Below are positions 46,096 to 55,821 of a stretch of DNA of 64,000 nt, in pieces. This stretch comes from Catenaria anguillulae PL171 (lineage: Eukaryota > Blastocladiomycota > Blastocladiomycetes > Blastocladiales > Catenariaceae), in the NCBI GenBank assembly GCA_002102555.1, contig MCFL01000037.1:62001-126000 (forward strand). The letters run 5' to 3'. The notes under the pieces were generated by a model that worked only from the letters and a program-made list of their open reading frames with translations, was not told the origin of the DNA and did not search any database. Both the position numbers and the translations under genes were made by a program. Every line of letters starts with the position of its first letter. The stretch's first letter is position 1.

Positions 46096-48152
46096 ATGCC
46101 CGGTGACCACGGCCTCCCTGGCGGCGCAACCCCAATTCACTGCCCATGCCTTGCCCCGACAGAGCTCCCGGGCTGCCCCAACCACTTTGTCGCCCCGGCC
46201 GCCACTATTTCGCACCTGTGCATCTCGCACGCCGGTGAGCTGCGTCTGCTCTCCATACGGTTTCCAGATCTGGATGCAAACTTGGGCAATGCCAACTATC
46301 TGTCGCGCTTGCTGTCTCTCATGTGGCCGATCCCAACGCATGCGCCGAGGCTTCACTCGCAGTTTTATCATGCAGCTTGTGGTTCTCAAGCGCATGACGT
46401 TTCGCTTGGCGCCGAGCTGGTGGCACGTGGGCATGGAGATACGAGCAGGTCGGCCGAGGCTGCGAGCTTGCTGCATGCGGCGTGTATCTTGCTGCAGTGT
46501 ATCCGGGTCTCGGAGCTGACGAGGTTTGTACCAGAGCGGGTTGTCAAGAATGTGGCCGTGATTGGACTTGATCCAAGTGCGGCCACTACACCGCAAGAGA
46601 TGGGCGCTCACATTGCCACCAAAGTGGTCGAAAGCATTCAACGTGCGTGCTGAGCTGAGTCACTGCTGCTCGCTTCATCCGATTGATCCGGACTGTATCG
46701 TGCTGCGGACTGACTCGCATTCGTCTCCAGATCCAACATTGTCCAATCTCAGCCATCACTTCGCGGCGCAACGGCGCAATTTGGGGCCTTTCAAGCTTGA
46801 CCCTCTCGAGCAAGCTCCGTGTCTGGTTGCGTTTGCGTTGGGAATCGAGTTCCCAATGCTTTCTTTTTCCCTCAACGACAATTCTGGCGACTGGATCGCC
46901 ACTGCCGCAAGTCCAACCTCCAAGCTTGCTTGTCGCGGCCATGGACCGACGGTGCTCCTTGCTCGGACCGCCGCTATGGCACACCTTGTCTTTTTGGCAG
47001 CCGAGGGTGTGTTGCCGTCGGCATGGAACGACGTGCAGGCCGGTAGGGCCGAGCCGTTTTGTGTTCCCCGTACGTCGTACTTGTGTGACCTTCTCGGCCT
47101 AAACCGGAACTTAAACTCGGACCATGTCTGATGGCTATGTAGTCCTCAGGGACTTTGCACCGCCTACCGTCCTTTCCAAGGTGTCAAACACACCTGCGCG
47201 CATTCATCGTACTGCCGTCCCATTCACGGCCACACGTTTGCGCCGCTCCACTTCACCAATCCGACCGCCAACCTCAGCGCGCCCACCAAAGTCTCGCGGG
47301 CGCTCACGCTCTCGGTCCCGCTCGCCGCTCGCCGACAAGCGTGCGCCCAGGGGCCGAAGCAAAAGCCGCACCCGCGGCAGGTCCCGCTCGCCGTGTCGTC
47401 GCTCGCCATCACGCTCTCGCTCGCCATGGCGCCGACATCGCCGGCAACCAGCGTATTCCCGGTCCCGGTCGCCACGTCCAACCGTCCGGCGCATGGCCCG
47501 CCGGTCGCAATCCGCCCCACGGCACTACACGCCGCGGCCGGTACGGTATCATGACCTCCACGCGTCACCAACTCCTCGGCCGCGGTCGCCAACGCGCAGC
47601 ACCCGTCGTCGACGCTCATCATCACCGCAACAGTCGCCTTCACGCTTGCATCGTCTCCGATCTGCATCCCCGCCGCCACGGCGCATGGCCCGCCGATCGC
47701 AGTCAGAGACGAGGCATTATGCTGCCAACCGGCTGCGGTCGTTGTACCGCATAGACGAAGCGGGCCAGCGCCGTCGGGAGCACGCGCAGATGCGCAACAA
47801 CGCGCGTCGGAAGCCGTCACCCGTGAATCATTGCGCACCACGGACAAGCAGTCGTGTCCGGCCGGTGCCCCGACCTGGCGACATGAGGGATTGTGCTCGA
47901 GGTACTGGATCCCTTCTTGATTCACACGCGCTTTCATCTCACCGCTGACACTTCTGTGTTCCTCAATATGTTTCAGCACAAGCGAACCAGTATCAACCGC
48001 TCGGCGAGTTGGATTCGTCGGATTCTGGGAGCATTAGACTCATGTCCGACACCGACGTGGCCGACGCTGACTGCTCCATGGTTGTTGCTCCGCCCGACTT
48101 GTTCCCTGCGTCTTTGGAAAGCATCTTGGGCGCACACCATCCAAGTTATTGA
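46096..48152 (+). CDS. RS-domain paralogue B: unknown N-terminal region plus long RS domain
   Basis: Exons 46096-46642, 46731-47069, 47143-47901 and 47977-48152; the first two introns match paralogue A in position and phase (phase 1; gtgcgt and gtacgt donors). The product is 606 residues. The shared N-terminal region reads ELRLLSIRFPDLDANLGNAN, YLSRLLSLMWP, GAELVARGHGDTSRSAEAAS, then CLVAFALGIEFPMLSFSLND and ARTAAMAHLVFLAAEGVLPS. A ~250-residue Arg/Ser domain follows (RGRSRSRSRSPLADK, RSPSRSRSPWRRHRRQP), stronger than in A. The fourth exon supplies a different acidic end (YQPLGELDSSDSGSIRLMSD...GAHHPSY); reading through its donor at 47902 would instead stop at 47948. RS domains usually mediate splicing-factor contacts and nuclear-speckle targeting, but the N-terminal region is not an RRM. 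Confidence 0.7.
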
Positions 48153-48870
48153 GCAGCATTGTGCTTTCCGCGGCGGGCAGCGTGTCCCGAGCATTACTAC
48201 GAGCAGCTGGATGATGCATGTACACTTCGCTCGCAGGTGGCTTGCTGAAAACCGTCGACCCTCACACCCGCGACGTTGCCAACGTGTGATAATTGCCTTT
48301 TCTTTTCTCAATTGTACTATTTTGTTCCGTTGTTATGGCTTTGGTCACTGTCACGCTTCCCCTGAACCGATCCCCTCTCCAATGACCTGATATATACCTT
48401 CCCTTTACTCGCTACTTGGTCTTGCTTCTCACATATCTTGTATCCCACTCCCCCCGTTTCCTGTCTCTCGTTCACGACGCTGGACAGCTTGACTCATAGC
48501 GATCGCGAGGCGGCTTTGGCACAAGCCAAATGATATGGTCACGGTCTTCTTGCCGTGACTGGCTGGGGTATTGGCAGGTTGAATTGAGAAGGATGTGAGT
48601 TACGAATAGGCCTACATTGCACACAAAGATAGCCAGCATGGAGCCGGATGCACTCGTCGTGCAAAATGTGCCTGGATGAGAATCGATTGCAAAATTCGCC
48701 CTCTGACACTTGACAGAACCGAAAGCGGCATGAAGGTTTGCTTTCCATGAGTAATATGGCCACCCGTAGCCCGAATTGACGTCGGTGCCAAAATCAACCG
48801 TCAAGCGTCGAAATGGTAGTGAGTTGCGGGTTCCGACGTGGCTCACGGTTATTTGCTATATTTCGTGGCG
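48153..48870. other. Intergenic with a possible minus-strand coding stretch
   Basis: On the minus strand, 48846-48472 is open for 124 codons with protein-like text (VDFGTDVNSGYGWPYYSW, a hydrophobic run SMLAIFVCNVGLFVTHILL, and WLVPKPPRDRYE). The first codon is GTG and no splice partner is evident, so it is not called as a gene. The rest is non-coding by inspection. Confidence 0.3.
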
Positions 48871-50351
48871 GTTGATGCGTGGATGCGGCAAATGCAAACA
48901 TGTCGTGTGGAGGCAGGTGGATGCAGTTTGCGGCTGGGAGGCTGGGAACCGCAATCGCAGTTTCTTCGCGTCACGTCACAAACGGAGCAACCGTGCTTAC
49001 CGCCGCGAACAGAAACCGCAACCCGTTGGCCCCCTTTTCAGTCGAAGTGAAGAGTGCGCAAGTTTAGCTCCATTCCCTTGCGTGCACGAGGTTGAGAGAC
49101 AGACTGTCTCCGACCTTACATGTGAATGTGTACATGACGAGAAGGGTACAAATACCGACCCGATCCCCACCACCACCATTCCTACTTTCTGTTACTCCAT
49201 CTCATCCACATCCCACACACACTCAAGACTTACCCAACCAACCAATCAATCACCATGTCCTCCCCACTCCAAATCAACCTCATTGAAGCCAACCAAGCCT
49301 CGGGTAACGGCATTGGCCAGTTCTCCTCCACGGGCATTGACGCTGCCGCTCTCGGCCGCATTGCCCCCGGCCAAGATGTCCAGCTCAACGTGATCCAGCA
49401 AAACGCCGCCTCGGGCAACAACATTGGTCAAGCGCAATTCACCAACGTCGACGCCCTTGTGCACAAGATCAACGCCAACCCGAACGTGGGCGATGTCCAA
49501 GTCAATTTCATCGGCGCCAACCAGGCCAGCGGCAACAACATCAACCAGACCCAAGTGGCCGATGTGGGTGTTGCCTCGACCACGGGCAAGGCTTGGGCTT
49601 CGCACTCGAGTGGCCACCACGCTCATGGTGGTTCATCTGGCGACATTCAGACCAACATCATTCAGGCCAACCAGGCTTCGGGCAACAACATTGGCCAATC
49701 TCAAAACCTCAACGTCGATGTGACTGCCGTCGGCCAAGGCTCGTCGTGGGGCAACTTGCACCACGGCCACCACCACGGAACCACCTCTGTTGGCGATGTG
49801 CAAACCAACGTGATCCAGGCCAACCAAGCTTCGGGCAACAACATTGGCCAGTCGCAGTCTGCCAACGTCAACGTGGACGCATTTGCCGGCCACAACGGCT
49901 GGGGCCACCTCCAGCAGTCGCACTGGTTCAACGGCGACGTGCAAACCAACGTGATTCAGGCCAACCAAGCCTCGGGCAACAACATTGACCAGTTCCAAAA
50001 CGTCGATGTCGATGTCACGGCCGTGGGAACCGGCACTGGCGCTTGGAACCACCACCACCAGTGGTCGTCGGGCGTCAACGGCGACGTCCAAACCAACGTC
50101 ATTCAGGCCAACCAAGCGTCGGGCAACAACATTGGCCAGTTCCAAAACGCCGATGTCGATGTCACCTCGTTTGTCGCTCCCGCTGGTTTCTAAAGCTACT
50201 CTTCAAATTCTTCTCCTTTGTACATTTTCCTTTCACATCTCATCACACAAGCACTCCTTGTTCATCATGTCCATCTTGCTTGGGTTGCATTCCCATTTTT
50301 GTCTCGATAAGTATCGCATATCAAAGTAATAGAAGGTTTTCTGCTGAAAAA
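48871..50351 (+). repeat. Left arm of inverted duplication carrying the N/Q-rich repeat gene
   Basis: Nearly identical, in reverse orientation, to 59203-60829. The shared segment includes about 380 bases upstream of the start codon, the whole coding region and about 155 bases past the stop. It begins near gatgc(g/a)tggatgcggcaaa and ends at ggttttctgctgaaaa. The arms differ by a handful of bases and by one extra 144-base coding repeat in the right arm. Confidence 0.85.
49255..50193 (+). CDS. Asn/Gln-rich tandem-repeat protein, copy 1 (7 units)
   Basis: Single exon, 312 residues, no signal peptide or membrane helix. Seven units of about 36-50 residues each start D-V/I-Q-x-N and carry the core NVIQANQASGNNIGQSQ, then a short NVDVTAVG strand and a variable Gly/Ser/His spacer (SGHHAHGGSSG, LHHGHHHGTTSVG, WNHHHQWSSG). 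The core alternates hydrophobic and Asn/Gln residues around a GNN turn. This is reminiscent of bacterial curlin repeats (Q-x-G-x-x-N-x-x-x-x-x-Q) and of stacked beta-solenoids with Asn/Gln ladders. That likeness is my inference; no family is known to me. The cores are almost invariant while the spacers vary. Frame is uninterrupted. Confidence 0.85.
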   Translation: MSSPLQINLIEANQASGNGIGQFSSTGIDAAALGRIAPGQDVQLNVIQQNAASGNNIGQAQFTNVDALVHKINANPNVGDVQVNFIGANQASGNNINQTQVADVGVASTTGKAWASHSSGHHAHGGSSGDIQTNIIQANQASGNNIGQSQNLNVDVTAVGQGSSWGNLHHGHHHGTTSVGDVQTNVIQANQASGNNIGQSQSANVNVDAFAGHNGWGHLQQSHWFNGDVQTNVIQANQASGNNIDQFQNVDVDVTAVGTGTGAWNHHHQWSSGVNGDVQTNVIQANQASGNNIGQFQNADVDVTSFVAPAGF

Positions 50352-51782
50352 TATCCGGTTGTTGATCGCCATGCTCGAGTCTCAGATCGAGAACGACAGC
50401 CTTCATACCTTTTCAAGCCGGGTCCATGTCGCAACACTGCCAGCTGGCACCCTGGACAATCGACGCCGCAGGCACATTGTTGAGCCTATGTCACGATGCA
50501 CGCAGCTTGACGTGAGAGCAAGACAGGATATGGTTGACCGAAGGACGTGTGAAGAGAAACATTTGATGCGAGACATCGGTTCACAGACTGACGATCGCGA
50601 GACAGTTTCGCACCGCCGTCCGGCGATTTAAATCCCATCTATTGGTTCATGCGGACCAGGTCACGTCTCAATGCCGAAAATTCTCGGTGCGGTTTGCTAG
50701 CACTTGGGTCACGGTGTCGACCCATTACCTACTGCTCATCATGGATGTGTGTGGCATCAGCACGGATTGTGAAAGAGTAGGCACGGCACATCATTATTGA
50801 ATTGGGGAGATACAAATCACAAACAGTGGCACAGAAAAGCAGCAATACGAGTCGGAGTGGATATGAACAGAAGCAATTGGAATGACAAGCCAGAAGAGTA
50901 AGCATGGATGCGTTCCCACATTCAAGTTACGATGAGCACAACCTGAAGTCATGGGGCGGCCTTGGTGCAAAAGACAAAGATGGACATGAACAAGCGAGGA
51001 AAAAATGCAAAAAGTCGGCGTTGGTGGAGGGAGCAAAATACTCGACTCAAAAGTACAATCAAGGGGTGAAACTGTGGTAAAATGAACAGAGGCACATTGG
51101 AATGGATGAAACAGGAAGGGTAGATAAGTGGCAAAAAAAAGCATGTCGTCTTATTGTGGGATGGTGCTACCAGTTGGAGCCGAGGAGGAAGGTGGGCGAT
51201 GCAAAAAGTGGAGAAGGGAGGGAGAAAGGGCCATCGCTCGCACGCATTCGCACACCACACACGCACGAATGGAAACGCAAAGAAGGTAAACGGGGCGTCG
51301 AAAAGGTATGTACAAAGAACTAGGAAAACAGTGTGAAATACAGGAAGCTCATGATGAACTAGATCGGTAGAGGACAAGGTGAGTTGTGGTGGGATACCGG
51401 TCACGCAGAGCAAAGTGTGCGCGACATACCAAGAAACAGAACACTTGGTGTAAAAGAAAAAGATGTGGTGTTTTCAGCAAAGAAGTGTTTGTTTGGTCCA
51501 CTCGTAGCCGCGAACGGCGAGCAGAGGAGAGAGAATACTGTGGAAAACAAGTGGTGACTGGCTCCGTCGAGGATTGACGATAGGTAGGCTTGGCCACGTG
51601 AGAACGAGACAAGGAGAGGGGGAAATGTTGATAGAGAAACTGGACGTAGAACGTTGGACGACGGTCAAGTCCAGAGCTGAGTATGCGCAACACGCGCAAC
51701 CCGCCACAACGCAACCTGAGCGCTCAAGAACGAGAGCAACCCAGGCAAAAGCACCAGGGCAAGGTCCTGCACAAAAGATACC
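50352..51782. other. Intergenic, about 1.4 kb
   Basis: No convincing gene. From about 50980 to 51770 the plus strand is purine-rich (gga/gaaa runs), so the minus strand, downstream of the Yippee stop, is pyrimidine-rich. Possibly a long 3' UTR of the Yippee gene. Confidence 0.4.
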
Positions 51783-52323
51783 CTAATCCTCTTCGTCGGG
51801 AATGTCGGTCAAGAGTAACTTCTCGAGAATGTACTTGCCCTCCTTGTAGCGTTGAGACTCTTCATACGCATGCACGTATGTCCATCCGAGCGTACGACCG
51901 CAGGTCAAGCAGAACACGTCGCGCACGACATGGAGCCCAGTCGTCATGGATCGCTCTTCGCACGGTCCTTCTGAAATGTTGACTCTATGACAGTGGAGCG
52001 ACGTGGACAATGGAACGGTGTCAGAACAGGGTAACAAGCGTTCGGATAGCGTCAAGAAGAATCGGAAACATACACCTTGCTGAATAAGTATGCGCGGCCG
52101 GTTTGCCCTTGGAATTGCTACACAGCCCGTCAATGCGACAATGAATCAACTCGGTTAGCGCCGCGAAGCACCATAAATTCCCTCCTGACATCAAGTCAGA
52201 ACTGCCACCAACCTTTGAAATGATGTCATTGTATGTCGACAAGTGCGTATGGCAGCCGCCACAACCAAAGATTTTGTTGTTGTGCCCCGAGGCGTTCAGG
52301 TAGCGCTTGTGAAGCTGACCCAT
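51783..52323 (-). CDS. YPEL: Yippee-like zinc-binding protein
   Basis: Exons 52323-52213, 52117-52074 and 51984-51783; introns 52118-52212 (gttggt...gtag) and 51985-52073 (gtatgt...atag). The product is 118 residues, the usual Yippee length. Two CxxC zinc ligand pairs are present: [11 protein letters not shown] and [19 protein letters not shown]. Other conserved blocks are [18 protein letters not shown], the [10 protein letters not shown] core and [13 protein letters not shown]. Yippee proteins are small conserved eukaryotic factors linked to the centrosome/spindle and to GID-type ubiquitin ligases (Moh1 in yeast). The second exon is only 44 nt. Confidence 0.95.
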
Positions 52324-53345
52324 TATGTCGGATGCGCACTGGAGTAAGGTGCCTTGGTGGGAACAGAATGCGAGAATCGTTGGGTGGCGTTTGGCTGGAA
52401 TGGGGGATCTGCAGATGACGAGGCAAAAGGTCGCGGATTGGCGACGGACGGAGGGACGGAGGCGGGTGCTTGGGGAGTTGGTTGTCTTGTGCGGTTTGAC
52501 GCTTTGGGACGATGGGACGAATGCCGCCGGTTCGCGACAATGCTCGGGTTGGGAAGACGTTTTCGATTTCGTTGTGAAGTGTGTATGTCAACCGCGAGAG
52601 AGGAATACCGGAACTGATGACGACGCGACAGCATTCATTGCTGCCGAACTCGTGGCTGTCAGGCACGTGCCTCGCGTGCAGTCTCTAGAAGTGATGGAGA
52701 TGGATGGATCGAGAGGGCAGAGGCTGCGCTGGGACCCGCTCCAAAGCGATACCGGTACCATGAAAAGGTATGAAATGACATTGCGTGCATGCTCCCATCA
52801 ATTCTGAAATGGGACAGGTATGTATTAATACTGACCACACGAAACATTCCCTCTCGCTCGACGTGAAGTGAGGCCAGTCCAGGACTTGGTGTACTTACAT
52901 AAGATCGGCACGCACATCTGCTCGGCCAGAACGCGGCACGCAAACAATATCCTTATCATGATTAATGGCGGGCTCACGCCAAAGGTCGACTTGTGTAATT
53001 CCTGGTCGGACAGCGGATGCAGGGATGGACCCGCCCTGCAGCAGGTAAGTTCACCAGCGCCTAGACGCGCACTGCCACGCGTGCCCCGAGCGCATACGTG
53101 ATCGATTTGGAGCTAGGAATTCAAACAGCGATGACAGAACCTATCCGAGACAGTTGATTCATCAAACACCACACGCGATGGTTCTAGAGCCTCAGTCGTC
53201 ACTCATATGCATGCATGTATGGACGGGGTTCAGGATCCAGTCAGCTGGTTCGTGTTGCACTGTGGCGGCATCATCTGGTGGCGGGTAAACCTTAGCATTA
53301 GCAAACGTTCGGAAATTCGCGTTAATTGATGGCAACAAAAATCCA
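52324..53345. other. Gene-poor stretch, part 1
   Basis: About 1 kb upstream of the Yippee gene. A plus-strand frame from ATG 52325 to 52807 (160 codons) is Trp/Arg-rich and lies over the likely Yippee promoter. It does not look conserved and is not called. Confidence 0.4.
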
Positions 53346-53564
53346 TTGCTGGCTCCGGATAACCACAACTATTCATACACATGGCAGGTGTCGATTGATG
53401 GACCTTTGCCCTTGCGCAGACCATTTGATCTGGCAAGACGCTGTATCATTCAGGGCTGTATTGACCATGACGCTTGTGGTCGTTCGAAAACGTGTCCAAT
53501 GCATCCACCGAAAGGGCCAAATGCCCAGGCAGGAGGTGATGTGCCCAACTCCGTGACCTGGTGA
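53346..53564 (+). CDS. Possible exon: small Cys/His-rich reading frame
   Basis: Open frame of 72 codons without a clear ATG (first codon TTG). It ends RRCIIQGCIDHDACGRSK and TCPMHPPKGPNAQAGG, with a cysteine spacing C-x4-C-x5-C-x5-C-x2-H that could bind zinc. No family recognised and no splice partner found. It faces the minus-strand frame at 53681-53929, which has a similar CPxHPxK motif. Low confidence that it is translated. Confidence 0.25.
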   Translation: MLAPDNHNYSYTWQVSIDGPLPLRRPFDLARRCIIQGCIDHDACGRSKTCPMHPPKGPNAQAGGDVPNSVTW

Positions 53565-53680
53565 CTATGTACCTATTGCTCTAACTGTATGTTTCACACA
53601 TCATGTGTTGCCTTAGTGTATTTTTATCTGCCGCCTCGCCAGGTCATGTGTTCACTGAATCAGGGAAATAACAGCGGGAA

Positions 53681-53929
53681 TCACCAAGACTTCTTCGAAA
53701 AGCAGCGCCTGGGCAAGTTGAAAGCAGCAAGTGTCAGTTGGCGTTGTTTTGGATGAAACGGGCACAGCTTGTACGTAGCGGAGTTTCCCCGGCACCTCCG
53801 GCCCTTCCCTACCACCCCGGCCTGACCGTTTACTTGGGCGCCGTCCACCATACGGGCGTCGACAGGAAACCAAGGGGCCAAATCGCTATAACGATCGAAC
53901 GCCCTTGCGTCCGACCCGCTGTCGCTCAT
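53681..53929 (-). CDS. Hypothetical small protein with CPxHP motif
   Basis: 82 codons from ATG 53929: MSDSGSDARAFDRYSDLAPW, then RRCRGNSATYKLCPFHPKQR and a basic end (LPRRCFSKKSW). The composition is protein-like and the start codon is good, but nothing else supports it. The frame is open further upstream to 54016. Convergent with the preceding reading frame. Confidence 0.3.
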   Translation of the reverse strand: MSDSGSDARAFDRYSDLAPWFPVDARMVDGAQVNGQAGVVGKGRRCRGNSATYKLCPFHPKQRQLTLAAFNLPRRCFSKKSW

Positions 53930-54050
53930 GGACGCTCCATTACACCTCTTGCATTTTTTTGCACAATCTGCGTTGCTGCATCCCTTCACCAAATACATAA
54001 ACAATCTCCTCACCACACATTGGTACGCACGATGTCTCGTGCATGGTCAC

Positions 54051-54323
54051 TCACACGCGCGAGACACAGCTCCCAAGCACACGATCCCATCTCGCCAGAG
54101 TGAGCGTGCCGAGCACGATTCCTATCAGCATCAGCGGGATGATGATGGCTGACATTGCACGTTTTGGCCCTGTGACTTTTGCTTTCCATTCTTCCTCTTC
54201 ATGCACATGATTACCTACTAGGCAACTGTGCAGTACCGTCAAACTTGCACCGTTGCATGTGAATTGCGATTCCTCACACGTTGCTTGATCAACGGGCTCC
54301 TCCATGTACGTGCACCCTTTCAT
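54051..54323 (-). CDS. Hypothetical small Cys-containing single-span membrane protein
   Basis: 90 codons from ATG 54323. The N-terminal half has five cysteines (at about residues 4, 16, 23, 34 and 87; four before the helix) and many acidic residues. A hydrophobic helix follows (MSAIIIPLMLIGIVLGTLTL), then a short basic tail. This would suit a small membrane protein with a disulfide-bearing outer part, but no relatives are recognised. It may be chance. Confidence 0.3.
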   Translation of the reverse strand: MKGCTYMEEPVDQATCEESQFTCNGASLTVLHSCLVGNHVHEEEEWKAKVTGPKRAMSAIIIPLMLIGIVLGTLTLARWDRVLGSCVSRV

Positions 54324-55821
54324 TCGTAAACAGTTGGAGGCCTTTCGGCCAAGTACACAAAACTGTCGGGCAAATCCGTCCGTCCACCCCTCCTCACAAG
54401 TCGGCTCTCTCCTGGGCTCTCATTGTCTTGTCTGTTCCTGAATCTATGCACCAATGACTGATGTGCATGTGCCGAACCATGCCACCATGGATGCCTCCTC
54501 GTCCCTTCGTGTCTCTCACTGCGCCGCCATGTGGCTATGAAACTCTTCGTCGCCACACCTCAGATCGACTTCTTTGCGACTTTGGCCTCCACCAAGTGCA
54601 CAGGTGTCTCTTTTCTGGTTCGTTTCGCGCTTGTCTCCTTGACGGTAAACGTGTGCGACGTGCAGGTTGCTACACTCCTCCAACTCCTTCGTCTCTCTTG
54701 TCCGGTCCGGCTGCTCGTCAACAAGCCGACACTATTTGTTGCGCAAGGGGCTGACGTGTGCCTGAGACATCCTCGGCTCAATGGCCGTGCCTACGTCACC
54801 CGGTATTGCCACACGGGCCGCCAGCCGATCCGCTTGCCGTTGTCCCGTGTCTCTCGTCTTTCCTTCGTCCCTCATCTCCAATGCCCATCCCAGCGGCACA
54901 CCACCCTGCTCCTCACTGCGATCCCCAGTGTCAGCGCCATTCAGCACACCCGACCTCTGCCTCCGCAGTCAAAACTGACGGGCTGATTCGCATCTGTTCG
55001 TCTTCAGCTTTTGCTCGGCATCCACCCGGCCTGGCGGCAACACTTTAGATTGGCCGCGAATCGGCTCGCAAAGGTTGAATAGGTTCGTCTCAATATATCA
55101 TTACGGGCTTTCTTGCAATCCTTGCGTCCCTTCTCTCATCGCGTTGCTTTTATCGGCGCGTGACCATTTTCCACGTTTGCTCCAGTTTTGCTCCACGGCT
55201 CCACTCCACCTGTTTCGCTCAGCTCGCTTTGACCTCATCCTCCTCATCCATGCTTTCATCTTTCTTTGACGCCCACCCTCCCATTTCCTACCCGCAATCC
55301 CTTCTCTTTACTCCACCGCCACCATCCGCACCATCTCCGCACCTTCACTGAATGGCCGAAATCGCAAGGCGCGGCGCTCGTATGATCAATGGTCAGGTCG
55401 GTTTGCTAGCCGCCTAAACTTTGGCCCCGTGATCTTTACTTGTTCGCGCTGATGCTGATGCGATCCCCAATATCTTTTCTTCAAGTCGCTCTCCGAGTCC
55501 TTTGCCTTTTGTGACGACTTGACTTGTCTCACGACGTCTCTCAATCCACTTCACTGTCACGTCCACATATCACCTTTCGCGTCCCCTCTATGTACCTACC
55601 CTACCCACCCACCTAAATCTTCCCGTTTCCTGCCAAAAACAGCCACCACTTGCTTGATCGCGGTTTTCTGTGGACGTTCCCTGATTTAGTACTTCGATGC
55701 CTGTCTCTTGCTGTTAGCCTCGTATCAATAGCAAAGCCTGCATAGATCCTCGCACGCACGCCTCGTCGTCACTTCACTTGCGATCTGATACACCACGCCC
55801 CCATTAGATTGCAACATCACC
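54324..55821. other. Gene-poor stretch, part 2: likely promoter and long leader of the bHLH gene
   Basis: The plus strand is C/T-rich from about 54380 to 55800, typical of a long pyrimidine-rich leader. Open frames here are short and biased by that composition, so none is called. Confidence 0.4.

Noticed and set aside
49255-50193. Direct repeats that might be read as a CRISPR-like array or satellite
   Set aside because: Units are of uneven length, codon-phased, and encode a continuous protein; the organism is eukaryotic.
49255-50193. Horizontal transfer of bacterial curli genes
   Set aside because: No CsgA-type signal or assembly genes nearby; base composition and flanks match the host, so convergence or lineage-specific origin is more likely.
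52325-52807. Plus-strand 160-codon frame starting at an ATG opposite the Yippee start
   Set aside because: It lies in the probable Yippee promoter, is Trp/Arg-heavy and lacks conserved-looking text.
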